From the NCBI GenBank assembly GCA_963665765.1, contig OY762464.1, positions 930,001 through 994,000 on the forward strand: a DNA stretch of 64,000 nucleotides, written 5' to 3'. The notes beneath the pieces were generated by a model that worked only from the letters and a program-made list of their open reading frames with translations, did no database searches and was not told the DNA's origin. This DNA is from Bin76 sp963665765 (lineage in GTDB: Bacteria; Actinomycetota; Acidimicrobiia; Spongiisociales; ZC4RG35). Positions 50,865-59,447 of the stretch are shown here, one piece after another. The position numbers were made by a program, and so were the translations under genes. How positions within the stretch are numbered: the stretch's first letter is position 1; every line of letters begins with the position of its first letter.

Positions 50865-52369
50865 CAGTGCCGGAAATGCCTGCGACCGGTGAAGAGCAGC
50901 GCCACCCCATGCTGATCGGCGGCGGCGATCACCTCCGCGTCACGCACCGAGCCCCCTGGGGAAACTATGGCAACCACACCCACAGATGCTAGGGCATCCA
51001 GCCCGTCCCGGAAGGGAAAGAATCCGTCGGACGCGGCCACCGCCCCCCGGGTGCGGTCCCCGGCGATCCGAATCGCCCGCTCAGCCGCCCCCACCCGACT
51101 TTGATCACCGGACCCCACTCCCACCGTCCGGCCCTCCCGGCAGATGGTCACTGCGTTCGACTTGGCGTGAGCCGCCACCACCCAGGCCAATTGCAGGGCA
51201 ACCAGTTGTTCGGAATCGGGCCGCACTCGGGACACCACTTTCCAATCCTCGGTAACCGTGGTGACCGAGTCGGGAGACTGCACCAAAAAGTCCGGCCCCA
51301 CAGATCGCACCTCCCGCTCGATCCCCGACCTCGGTGGAATCTCCAAGACTCGCAGACCGGGCTTGCCCGACAGTATCTCCCCGGCCGGGGGTTCCACCCG
51401 GGGCGCCGCCACCACCTCCACGAACACCTGGCCGAGCGCCTGGGCCGCCTCCGCATCCAGGGGGCGATTAAACGCCACCACCCCTCCAAAGGCCGACCGC
51501 GGATCGCTCTTCCAGGCACGGGCGAAAGCCTCCGCCGGATCGCCTCCGGTCCCCACCCCGCACGGATTGGCGTGCTTGACGATCACACAACCCGGATCCT
51601 CCAAGTCGTCCGCCAGACGCACCGCCGCCTCCGCATCCGCGTAATTGTTGTACGACATGGCCTTTCCCTGCAGACGTCGCACCCCCGACCCCCGGAATCC
51701 CGCCCGCGGCGGGCTGTACAAGGCGCCTCGCTGGTGGGGATTCTCCCCGTAGCGGGTCAAATGCTCACGACGCAAGATCATCACCAGGGGGTCGGGGAAG
51801 ACATTCGGGGGAGATATCCAGTCGGCGATGGCGGCGTCGTATGAACAAGTGTGGGCAAAAGCCTCAGCCGCCAGACGTCGGCGCAGATCATCTCCCAGAC
51901 CTCCCGACCGCAAGGCCCCCATCACCTCCGAATACTGATTCGGCGAGCTAACCGCTCCCACGTGGGCGTGGTTCTTGGCCGCGGCCCGCAAAAGGGCCAC
52001 CCCGCCGATATCGATCTGCTCCACTCGGGGATCATCCCCGAAGGGATACAGGTTGCAGACCACCAACTGGAAGGCAGCTATGCCGTGTCGGCGCAGATCA
52101 TCTCGGTGGGAAGGCTGATCGGGGTCGGCGAGCAGACCTCCATGGATGTGCGGATGGAGGGTCTTGACCCTGCCGCCCAACATCTGGGGAAATCCCGTGA
52201 CCTCCTCCACCTCCGTGACTTTCAGACCCGCCTCTCCCAAAGCACGGGCTGTCCCACCCGAAGAGACGATCTCGACACCCAGATTGGTCAGGCAACGGGC
52301 GAATTCCGCTATTCCCGTTTTGTCCGAAACGGAAAGTAATGCCCTTTCGACAGCAACCCTTGTCAACAT
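50864..52369 (-). CDS. purH: Bifunctional AICAR formyltransferase/IMP cyclohydrolase PurH
   Basis: Last two steps of IMP synthesis. N-terminal cyclohydrolase: LSVSDKTGIAEFARCL, SSGGTARALGEAGLKV, GRVKTLHPHIHGGLL, VVCNLYPF. C-terminal formyltransferase: LRYGENPHQRGALY-like LTRYGENPHQ, QGKAMSYNNYADAEAA, VKHANPCGVG, SAFGGVVAFNRPLD, AKSNAVTICREG and ASDGFFPFRDGLD. ATG at 52369 lies eight bases after GGGAGG. The 257-base gap before it holds no gene I can see; a ZTP riboswitch, known before such genes, was looked for and not found. Confidence 0.95.
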   Translation of the reverse strand: MLTRVAVERALLSVSDKTGIAEFARCLTNLGVEIVSSGGTARALGEAGLKVTEVEEVTGFPQMLGGRVKTLHPHIHGGLLADPDQPSHRDDLRRHGIAAFQLVVCNLYPFGDDPRVEQIDIGGVALLRAAAKNHAHVGAVSSPNQYSEVMGALRSGGLGDDLRRRLAAEAFAHTCSYDAAIADWISPPNVFPDPLVMILRREHLTRYGENPHQRGALYSPPRAGFRGSGVRRLQGKAMSYNNYADAEAAVRLADDLEDPGCVIVKHANPCGVGTGGDPAEAFARAWKSDPRSAFGGVVAFNRPLDAEAAQALGQVFVEVVAAPRVEPPAGEILSGKPGLRVLEIPPRSGIEREVRSVGPDFLVQSPDSVTTVTEDWKVVSRVRPDSEQLVALQLAWVVAAHAKSNAVTICREGRTVGVGSGDQSRVGAAERAIRIAGDRTRGAVAASDGFFPFRDGLDALASVGVVAIVSPGGSVRDAEVIAAADQHGVALLFTGRRHFRH

Positions 52370-52626
52370 TGGCATAGCCTCCCCAAGGCTCTCGCGGTCT
52401 GGACCGAAGGGTAGGCCCCGCCCCCGAGCAGTTTCCCATCCGGCCTGCTCGAACAACCTGCGCAAAAACCCCGAACATCGCGATGGTTTACAGGCACCGC
52501 GCCTGACCGCTTCCCTCCACCTGTCGGTATCTTCTTGAGGGTGTCGGCGTCCTGGGTAGTCGCAAACACCTGACGGAACAAGAAAGGGCAGGAGAATCCG
52601 TCGGGTGCGAGGGGTCGCAGGTCGAC

Positions 52627-53832
52627 TTACCCTGACGCCGACTCGCCCAGTATCTCCGAGATAACCTCATCGGTGTGCCGGCCCACCTGTGGAGCAGGCC
52701 GGGGCGGGAGCCGGACGCCTCCGAATTGGAGAGGATGGGATGCGGAGAGATACTCCCCCACTCCCGGGTGGCTCACCCTGCGAAACAGCGGATTTTCCTC
52801 CGAACAACGAGGGTCTTCTTCAACCAGTTGCCGAAAAGTCTGATAGGGCCCCCAGCACAATCTGTGCCGACTCAAGATCTCCCCCACCTCGCGCAGGGTG
52901 CGGGAGGCAAACCAGGGCACCAGCACCGCCGAGATCTCTTCGCGCGCCCGGAACCGGTCACCCTCGTTACCCAGATCGAGGGTGCTCCGGGCCGCGATGC
53001 GCTCCATGGCCTCTCCGGCGCCGGTGGCCTCCACCAGATCGCGCCACTGCCGGTCGGTGATCACCACCACCATCACCCTTCTCCCATCAGCAGTGAGAAA
53101 GTCGCGGCCATAGGCGCCGTACACGTAGTTGCCATGCGAACTGCGATCCTGCCGGTTGACCACCACCTCTCCGATGTGACCCAGCGCGGAGACGGTGGCC
53201 AGGGCCACATCGGTCAGGGACAGCCGCACCAACTGTCCCTCTCCGGTGCGAAGACGGTGGCGGTCGGCAGCCAACACCGCGGTGGCCACCATGTTCCCGG
53301 CGATCACATCCCAGGCGGGGAGAACGTGGTTAATCGGCCCGCCGTCCGGTGGGCCCGTGATTGCGGGGTACCCCACGGCCGCGTTGACCGTGTAGTCCAA
53401 CGCCACCGAGCCGTCGGGATTGCCCCGCAGCGCCACCATGATCAGGTCGGGCCTCCTTTCGGTCAGCCGCTCATAGGAGAGCCACCGGGGGGAGAGGTTG
53501 GTTATCAGGATTCCCGCATCCGGTCGGGGGGCGGTGATCAGATCAACCAGAATCGACCTTCCTTCCGCCGATCGCAGATCGAGGGCGACCGAACGCTTTC
53601 CGGCGTTGAGGCCCGCCCAGTACAGGCTCCTGCCTTGGGCGGTCACCGGCCATCGACCATAGTCGAGCCCCCCTCCCGGAAGATCCACCCGGATGACATC
53701 GGCGCCCAGGGAGGAGAGAGTCAGACCCGCCAGTGGAACCGCCACGAAGGCGGAAAGCTCCACCACCCGCATTCCCCTCAGAATCCCCTCCACCGGGGTC
53801 GGCATCGTCTCTTGGGATCCCATTTTCTCCAT
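52627..53832 (-). CDS. CaiB/BaiF CoA transferase, 2-methylfumaryl-CoA isomerase-like
   Basis: Family III CoA transferase. GMRVVELSAFVAVPLAGLTL, LGADVIRVDLPGGGLDYGRW, GLNAGKRSVALDLRS, YTVNAAVGYPAITGP and NHVLPAWDVIAGNMVATAVL resemble mesaconyl-CoA C1-C4 CoA transferase (2-methylfumaryl-CoA isomerase), an intramolecular transferase of the 3-hydroxypropionate bicycle. The family Asp lies in RLSLTDVALATVSALG. Length 401 fits. No other bicycle gene is adjacent, so it may act in a mesaconate or propionate-related pathway. Assignment to this subgroup is from memory of its motifs. Confidence 0.75.
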   Translation of the reverse strand: MEKMGSQETMPTPVEGILRGMRVVELSAFVAVPLAGLTLSSLGADVIRVDLPGGGLDYGRWPVTAQGRSLYWAGLNAGKRSVALDLRSAEGRSILVDLITAPRPDAGILITNLSPRWLSYERLTERRPDLIMVALRGNPDGSVALDYTVNAAVGYPAITGPPDGGPINHVLPAWDVIAGNMVATAVLAADRHRLRTGEGQLVRLSLTDVALATVSALGHIGEVVVNRQDRSSHGNYVYGAYGRDFLTADGRRVMVVVITDRQWRDLVEATGAGEAMERIAARSTLDLGNEGDRFRAREEISAVLVPWFASRTLREVGEILSRHRLCWGPYQTFRQLVEEDPRCSEENPLFRRVSHPGVGEYLSASHPLQFGGVRLPPRPAPQVGRHTDEVISEILGESASG

Positions 53833-54014
53833 CCTACGATTTCAGCCTGGTTTGAACGAACAAATCACCTCCACGGTCTCGACCTACCCCACGGGTCGGG
53901 AAACCACCACCGTGGCGGCGGTCAGCAGGACAGACGGCGCCGGTGATGGGAATGATCGCTTGCCGATTGCCGGGATCTGCCAGAGTGGCGGCAACTCAAC
54001 TAGCCTTGCCCGCC

Positions 54015-54386
54015 ATGGTGGAAATAATCGACAAAGGCCGGTATCGCACCGGAGACTTCTCCGAGGAGCTCACCGCAGCCGAGGAAGGCAACCGGAACCT
54101 CGGCACCAAACTGCTGTTCCAAAACGATGAGGTGGGAGTCTGGGAAGTTTGCCTTCAGCCCGGAGAGAGAGGCGGGTTCCACCTCCACGACCGTCATTAC
54201 TTCTGGACGGTGGTCAAAGGCGGGATCGGCAAGCAACGCACCGCCGATGGGGTGTATCACATCCGCCGCTACCAAGAAGGGGACACCAGCTTCCAGTCGC
54301 ACACCCCGACGGAATCGGTGATCCATGACTTCGAGAACGCCGGAGACTGCGAGATCCGCTTCATCACCGTCGAACTATACGACTGA
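54015..54386 (+). CDS. Cupin-domain protein
   Basis: Small single-cupin protein of 123 residues from the ATG at 54015. The metal-binding strand reads GERGGFHLHDRHYFWTVVKGG (His-x-His with a further His), followed by HIRRYQEGDTSFQSH and DFENAGDCEIRFITVELYD. First gene of a tight plus-strand operon: the TPP enzyme starts three bases later. Cupins of this kind may be dioxygenases, isomerases or just binding proteins. The start is chosen at the family start; the frame is open to 53943. Confidence 0.7.
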   Translation: MVEIIDKGRYRTGDFSEELTAAEEGNRNLGTKLLFQNDEVGVWEVCLQPGERGGFHLHDRHYFWTVVKGGIGKQRTADGVYHIRRYQEGDTSFQSHTPTESVIHDFENAGDCEIRFITVELYD

Positions 54387-54389
54387 ACC

Positions 54390-55958
54390 ATGTCCACAAC
54401 GGTTGCCCGCCGGATCGTGGCCGGCTTGCAAGCAGGGGGAATGCGCCGTCTGTTCGGAGTGCCGGGAGGCGGCCCCAACCTGCAGAAACTGGGCGCGGCG
54501 GCCGAGCTGGGCATCCCGTTCGTCCTGTGCCACACCGAGACCACCGCCTGCATCGTCGCCTCCACCTTCGGGCTTTTGACCGGGACGGTGGGAGCGGCGG
54601 TGGTGACCAGGGGTCCGGGAGTGGCCTCGGCGGTCAACGGGGTTGCCCAGGCCACCTTGGACAAGCAACCCCTGGTGCTGGTGGGAGACACCGTTGCGGC
54701 CTCGGACCGCTCCTGGGTGGGGCACCAAGAGTTCGACCAGCCCGCTCTGATGCGTCCGGTCACCAAATGGAGCGGCACGGTGGGCCATGCCCGGACCGCC
54801 CGGGCGGCGGAGGCCGCCGGACGTCTGGCCGCAGCCCATCCTCAGGGCGGCGTGCACCTCGACATGGACAGCACCGTCCCCGGGGAGGTTCCTCCCCAAC
54901 CCCCGGCGCTGCCCGGCGCCGCCGTCGTTCCCGAGGCGGTGCGGAAACTGACCCGCCGATCCGAATTGCCCCTGCTGATCGTGGGCGCCGGAGCGCTTCG
55001 GTGGGCCGGAGACGTGCGGCAGGTGGTGGCCGGCGCCGGTTGCCCGGTGCTCACCACCTATCACGCCAAAGGCCTGATCGACGAGACCACCCCCGAGTTC
55101 GGGGGCCTGTTCACCAGTTCCCTTCCGGAGGCGCCGCTCCTTCACAAGAGCGACCTGGTGCTGGCGGTGGGGGTGGACCCGGCAGAACCCCTGCCCCGGC
55201 CTTTCCAATACGAGGCGCCGGTCGTTGAAATCAACCCGTGGCCCAACCCTCGTCGCTTCTTTCCCGGGGAAGCCGACGTCCCCGGTCCGGTGGGTCCCAT
55301 TCTGGAATCTCTGGCGGCCGATCTGGCCGACAACTCCTGGGATGAGGGCGAGGGTCAGACCGTGTGGCGCGCCGCGCGCCGAGCGTTATGGGAGAACGGA
55401 CCCGGATTCACCCCCCACCAGGCGGTGCGGGCAGTGGCGGAATGGTCCGCCCGGCAGGGAGGGACGACGGTGACTCTGGACGCGGGAGCCCACTTTCTGG
55501 TGGCGATGCCCTTCCTGAAAGCAACCGAGCCTCGGCGAGTTTTGATCTCCAACGGCCTTTCCACCATGGGATACGCCCTCCCCGCCGCGCTGGGCGCCGC
55601 TTTGGCCAAGCCGGAGGAACCGGCGATCTGCCTGACCGGCGACGGCGGCTTGGGGTACGTGCCGGCCGAGTTGGAAACTCTGGCCAGGACCGGCGCCAAC
55701 GTGGTGGTGGTGGTGTTCAATGACGCGGCTCTCACTCTGATCGAACTCAAACAACTCCCCGGCCAGGGTGGACGGGAGGCGGTGCGCTATCGGACCATCG
55801 ACTTGGCGGCCGTCGCCCGCGGTTTTGGCATGGAAGGGGTGGTAGCCGAGAACGAATCGCAGTTGGCCGCGGCCCTGGACGGACCCCGGCCCCGCCTTAT
55901 CGACGCGCGGATAGATCCGACTGCGTACCGGGCAGTAATCGAGACCGCCCGCGGCTAA
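54390..55958 (+). CDS. Thiamine-diphosphate-dependent decarboxylase/synthase (acetolactate synthase-like)
   Basis: Enzyme of the acetolactate synthase/benzoylformate decarboxylase superfamily, 522 residues. The PYR domain carries the catalytic Glu in VLCHTETTACIVA, with RGPGVASAVNGVAQA and DRSWVGHQEFDQPALM; the central domain has LLIVGAGALRW; the PP domain has the cofactor motif LTGDGGLGYVPAELETLARTG (Gly-Asp-Gly) closing with VVFNDAALTLIE. Anabolic synthases have a regulatory subunit partner; none is here. With a flavin monooxygenase and an F420/FMN protein following, a catabolic keto-acid decarboxylation is likelier. Confidence 0.85.
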   Translation: MSTTVARRIVAGLQAGGMRRLFGVPGGGPNLQKLGAAAELGIPFVLCHTETTACIVASTFGLLTGTVGAAVVTRGPGVASAVNGVAQATLDKQPLVLVGDTVAASDRSWVGHQEFDQPALMRPVTKWSGTVGHARTARAAEAAGRLAAAHPQGGVHLDMDSTVPGEVPPQPPALPGAAVVPEAVRKLTRRSELPLLIVGAGALRWAGDVRQVVAGAGCPVLTTYHAKGLIDETTPEFGGLFTSSLPEAPLLHKSDLVLAVGVDPAEPLPRPFQYEAPVVEINPWPNPRRFFPGEADVPGPVGPILESLAADLADNSWDEGEGQTVWRAARRALWENGPGFTPHQAVRAVAEWSARQGGTTVTLDAGAHFLVAMPFLKATEPRRVLISNGLSTMGYALPAALGAALAKPEEPAICLTGDGGLGYVPAELETLARTGANVVVVVFNDAALTLIELKQLPGQGGREAVRYRTIDLAAVARGFGMEGVVAENESQLAAALDGPRPRLIDARIDPTAYRAVIETARG

Positions 55959-55997
55959 GGTAATTTGAATTCGAAACGCCAGGAGAGGAGCAATGCC

Positions 55998-56528
55998 ATG
56001 TCGATCACTGTGGCCAAATTTCTGGATGTCGCCGACGGACTGCAAGCCAACCAGTTTTCCATAGGCAATCGGGTCCGGATTTCGGGGCTGAACGACGTCG
56101 ATCCCGACCACAAGCAACTGATGGACGGGCAGGTGACCGCCGTGATGGCCGTGATGGGCGGGGATGGACGTCCCAACCTTTCCGCCATGTGGTTCGATTA
56201 CGACGGAGACACCGACCGGGTGCTGGTCAACGTGGCCTCCCACCGCAAGAAGACCTCCTGGATCAGGGCCAATCCCCAGATCACCGTCCTGCTGATGAAC
56301 CCGGCCAACCCCTATCACTGGATGAGCATAAAATGCACGGTGGAGCGGGAGGTCTCCGAGGACGATCCCGACGAGGGAGCGATGGTCACCGCCCAACTGG
56401 ACAGGGTCTGGACCAAATACACGGGCGCCGAGCCTCCCTACGGTCTGCGGGATCCATCCATCGACGAGCGGCGGGTGCTGTTCATCTGCGGGGTGGACCG
56501 GATCGCCACTTTCGGGAGATCTGCTTGA
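55998..56528 (+). CDS. F420/FMN split-barrel oxidoreductase (FDOR-B/PPOX type)
   Basis: Pyridoxamine-phosphate-oxidase-fold protein, 176 residues from the ATG at 55998, which follows AGGAGAGGAG. The core VTAVMAVMGGDGRPNLSAMWF, VLVNVASHRKKTSWIRANPQ and MNPANPYHWMSIKCTVE matches the F420-dependent FDOR-B pattern common in actinobacteria. It stands third in the cupin/TPP/monooxygenase operon, 39 bases after the TPP enzyme and one base before the monooxygenase, so it may reduce or oxidise the same substrate. F420 versus FMN use is not decided by sequence. Confidence 0.82.
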   Translation: MSITVAKFLDVADGLQANQFSIGNRVRISGLNDVDPDHKQLMDGQVTAVMAVMGGDGRPNLSAMWFDYDGDTDRVLVNVASHRKKTSWIRANPQITVLLMNPANPYHWMSIKCTVEREVSEDDPDEGAMVTAQLDRVWTKYTGAEPPYGLRDPSIDERRVLFICGVDRIATFGRSA

Positions 56529-56529
56529 A

Positions 56530-57723
56530 TTGACCCCCAGCCGCTGGCCACGGGTGGCGGTCATGGGAGGGTCGATCGGCGGGCTGACCGCCGGTTTGCT
56601 GTTGCGCGAACTGGGCTGTCAGGTGGACATCTACGAGCGATCCACAGAGGCGTTGCAAGACCGGGGGGCGGGCATCATCCTGCTTCCTCACACCTACCGC
56701 TATTTCGATGAGCACAGCCCGCTGCGCACCGAAGAAGTCTCCATCGCCCCGTACTGGTGGACATTCATCGACCGGCGCGGACAGGTGCTTTCCAAAAAGC
56801 CCCTCGGTTCGCTGATAAGTTCATGGAACACCATCTACCGGGGGCTCCTGGCGGATTTTGGGGACGATCACTACCACCTTCGCAAGGAGGTGACGGGATT
56901 CACCCAAAGCGGGGACACGGTGGCTGTGACCTTCGCCGACGGGGAGCAGACCACCGCTGATCTGCTGGTGGCGGCGGACGGCATCAACTCTCTGGCCAGG
57001 TCGATCCTCGATCCGGTCATCTCTCCCTCTTACGCCGGATACGTGGCCTGGCGGGGAACCATTCCCGAATCGGAGCTCAGCCCACCGGCCGCCGACCGAA
57101 TGGGTAACGCCATGGTCTACTGCCTGATGCCGACCGGGCATTCCCTGGCCTACGCCATTCCCAGCCGGTCGGGCAGTCTGGCGCCGGGAGAACGGCTGAT
57201 GAACCTGGTCTGGTACTACAACTGCCCAAAGGGACCGCCGCTGGACGATCTCCTTACCGACCGGGAGGGCGTCAGGCGTCCCTGGTCGGTGCCCCCCGGC
57301 TTTGTCCGTGGTGACCTGCTGGCCCGGGTCCGAGGCCAGGCGCGGCGCACCATGGCGCCGATGGTGAGGGAGGTGGTGGACGGCGCCCAGGATCTGTTCA
57401 TCCAGGTGATATTCGATGTGGCGTCCCGACGAATGGCCCAGGGACGGATTTGCCTGATAGGCGACGCCGCCTTCGCGATCCGCCCGCACGCCGCGGCGGG
57501 AACCGCCAAGGCCTGCGACGACGCCTTCGCCCTGCGTGATGCCCTGGCTGCCGAGCAAGGGAACGTGAAGGCGGCGCTCCGGCGCTGGGAACCGGGCCGT
57601 CTGCGGTTGGGACACGATCTCATCGCCCGCGCCCGCTGGATCGGCGAAGCCTATCAGAGCCGCTTCGACGCCACTCCCGGCGATCCTCGCCTCCAATACG
57701 GCCTCTACGGCCCCGGACACTGA
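56530..57723 (+). CDS. FAD-dependent aromatic-ring monooxygenase, 2,6-dihydroxypyridine hydroxylase-like
   Basis: Class A flavoprotein hydroxylase, 397 residues. FAD motif VAVMGGSIGGLTAGLLLRELG (Gly-x-Gly variant GGSIGG), the middle DLLVAADGINSLARS and the FAD/NADPH motif ICLIGDAAFAIRPHAAAGTAK with DDAFALRDAL. The RPHAAAGTAKA segment resembles 2,6-dihydroxypyridine 3-monooxygenase. TTG at 56530 follows the preceding stop directly. The likely role is ring hydroxylation of a hydroxylated aromatic or N-heterocycle (inference). Confidence 0.85.
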   Translation: MTPSRWPRVAVMGGSIGGLTAGLLLRELGCQVDIYERSTEALQDRGAGIILLPHTYRYFDEHSPLRTEEVSIAPYWWTFIDRRGQVLSKKPLGSLISSWNTIYRGLLADFGDDHYHLRKEVTGFTQSGDTVAVTFADGEQTTADLLVAADGINSLARSILDPVISPSYAGYVAWRGTIPESELSPPAADRMGNAMVYCLMPTGHSLAYAIPSRSGSLAPGERLMNLVWYYNCPKGPPLDDLLTDREGVRRPWSVPPGFVRGDLLARVRGQARRTMAPMVREVVDGAQDLFIQVIFDVASRRMAQGRICLIGDAAFAIRPHAAAGTAKACDDAFALRDALAAEQGNVKAALRRWEPGRLRLGHDLIARARWIGEAYQSRFDATPGDPRLQYGLYGPGH

Positions 57724-57856
57724 GCAAGCACTACCCCGCCCCCAGGTAACCTCCCCGGGGAATCTTTCGTGGCGCGGGTCCGCACCCACGTCGCAGCCGG
57801 AGGAGAAAGTTTCCGGCGTTCCAGACCCGGCGAGCAAGCGGGTCCATGGCGGTCGG

Positions 57857-58118
57857 TCGCGGAAAACCAGTTAACTATCTCGCGGAATTCGACCCGGCCC
57901 GTTTTTCGCCCGTTGGGTTCCCCTCCCCCGCCGCTCACCGCCAGGATCGGGACGCGCTTCGCCACGGGTTGGTGGCGGGAAGCGGGCGTCCCGAAAATGT
58001 TTTATGACCTCCGGTGCGGTCCTGACGACGTCGGAGAGGACCGGGAGGTGTTCGACCCCTTCAATATGTGCTCGGTCTGTGACAATATCAACCCCCCGCC
58101 GCCGTCTTTTTTCGCGAA
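57857..58118 (-). repeat. Dispersed repeat copy 3
   Basis: Runs from TCGCGGAAA to TTCGCGAA and shares the blocks TTTTCGCCCGTTGGG, CTCCCCTCCCCCGCCGCTCA (one base different), GGTGCGGTCCTGACGACGTC and GGACCGGGAGGTGTTCGACC with copies 1 and 2. Same orientation as copy 2. Its right end lies directly against the broken trkA-like frame, whose codons run into the repeat. Confidence 0.85.
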
Positions 58119-58429
58119 CTTGCCACCCACCAACTACCCGCGTACGTATCCCCAGTTCCCGGGCGTACCGACACGCCTCCAGGTTTACCTGGTCGTCCCG
58201 GCTGGCGGCGATCAACGCCTCGGCCTCTTCCAGGCCCGCCCGGCGCAAAACCAATCGACTGGACCCGTCCCCTCGAACAAATTCGACCTCCCGCACCCCC
58301 CGGGCCATCTCCAAAGCCGAATCCCGGGGGTCGACCACCGTGACTTACCACCGTGACTTGCCACCGGTCGCCCAAACGGCCCAACACATTGCGAGCGACC
58401 TTTCCCGCCGCCACGATCACCAGTTTCAC
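58119..58429 (-). pseudogene. TrkA N-terminal domain (potassium uptake regulator) remnant
   Basis: Starts at 58429 with KLVIVAAGKVARNVLGRLGDRWQVTVV, a TrkA-N (RCK) nucleotide-binding fold. An exact 13-base tandem duplication (ACCACCGTGACTT twice, 58334-58359 on the plus strand) shifts the frame. Deleting one copy continues VDPRDSALEMA, VEFVRGDGSS and LEEAEALIAASRDDQVNLEAC, ARELGIRTRVV. Then repeat copy 3 begins and the domain is cut before its end. The gene is dead twice over. It lies between the monooxygenase and sucD; no Trk or Ktr channel is adjacent. Confidence 0.75.
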
Positions 58430-58520
58430 AGACCGGCCCGGTGGTGATGAGAAAGCCGGGAGTGAGACGCCATGGCAAGCAAGAGTAACTCTCGGCCCCG
58501 GAAGGGTAAGGTGGCTCGGA

Positions 58521-59447
58521 TTATCTCCTGAGAGCGGCCAGCATGGCCGAACCCATGTCGGGCGGGGTGGGGGCTATCTCGATTCCCGCCTGCCGGAAAG
58601 CCTCGATTTTGCTCTGAGCCGTCCCTTGGCCGCCGGAGATGATCGCCCCGGCATGACCCATGCGCTTTCCCGGCGGGGCGGTGAGCCCGGCGATGAACCC
58701 CGCCACCGGCTTGGTCATCTCCGAGCGAACGAAATCGGCGGCCTCCTCTTCGGCCGATCCCCCGATCTCGCCGATAATCAGCACCCCTTCGGTGGCCGGG
58801 TCGGCCTGAAACATCCGCAGAGCGTCCACGAAACTGGTGCCATTCACCGGATCTCCCCCGATGCCCAGCGCGGTGGTCTGCCCCAGTCCCAGGTTGGTGA
58901 GTTGGTACACCGCTTCGTAGGTGAGGGTCCCCGACCGGCTGATCACTCCCACTTTTCCCTGCGCGTGGATGTATCCGGGCATGATCCCCAGCTTGCACTC
59001 ACCGGGAGTGATCACCCCCGGGCAGTTCGGGCCCAGCAGACGGGAGGAGCGCGATTGCAAATAGCGCTTCACGGTCACCATGTCGTTGACCGGCACCCCT
59101 TCGGTGATACACACAATCAGTTCCACTCCCACTTCCGCCGCCTCCATGATGGAATCCGCGGCAAAAGGGGGCGGGACGAAGATCAGGGTGGCATGGGCGC
59201 CGGTGGCATCCACCGCTTCGCTTACCCCCGAAAACAGGGGCAGGTCCACGGCGAAGGTGTCCGGCCTTCCCGGGACCCCGCTGTGATCGGTCCCGCCGTA
59301 AAAACGATGGGTCTCACCCGCCCGGCGGGGATGAACCCCGCCCACCACCTGCGTCCCGTAGGCGATGATCTGTTGAGTGTGGAACTGTCCGGCCCGGCCC
59401 AATCCCTGGACCAACAGTCTGGTGTCCCGGTTGCAGAGGATGCTCAT
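58521..59447 (-). CDS. sucD: Succinate-CoA ligase alpha subunit
   Basis: CoA-binding and phosphohistidine subunit of succinyl-CoA synthetase in the TCA cycle. Rossmann part: LLVQGLGRAGQFHTQ, GVHPRRAGETH, FVPPPFAADSIMEAA, and LLGPNCPGVITPGECKLG. Catalytic His in GKRMGHAGAIISGGQGTAQ. About 308 residues. ATG at 59447 overlaps the sucC stop (ATGA), preferred to GTG at 59453. Confidence 0.95.
   Translation of the reverse strand: MSILCNRDTRLLVQGLGRAGQFHTQQIIAYGTQVVGGVHPRRAGETHRFYGGTDHSGVPGRPDTFAVDLPLFSGVSEAVDATGAHATLIFVPPPFAADSIMEAAEVGVELIVCITEGVPVNDMVTVKRYLQSRSSRLLGPNCPGVITPGECKLGIMPGYIHAQGKVGVISRSGTLTYEAVYQLTNLGLGQTTALGIGGDPVNGTSFVDALRMFQADPATEGVLIIGEIGGSAEEEAADFVRSEMTKPVAGFIAGLTAPPGKRMGHAGAIISGGQGTAQSKIEAFRQAGIEIAPTPPDMGSAMLAALRR

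Noticed and set aside
52376..52626. Possible ZTP or tetrahydrofolate riboswitch before purH-folD
   Set aside because: The conserved ZTP riboswitch blocks were looked for on the minus strand and not found; the gap shows only a normal ribosome site.
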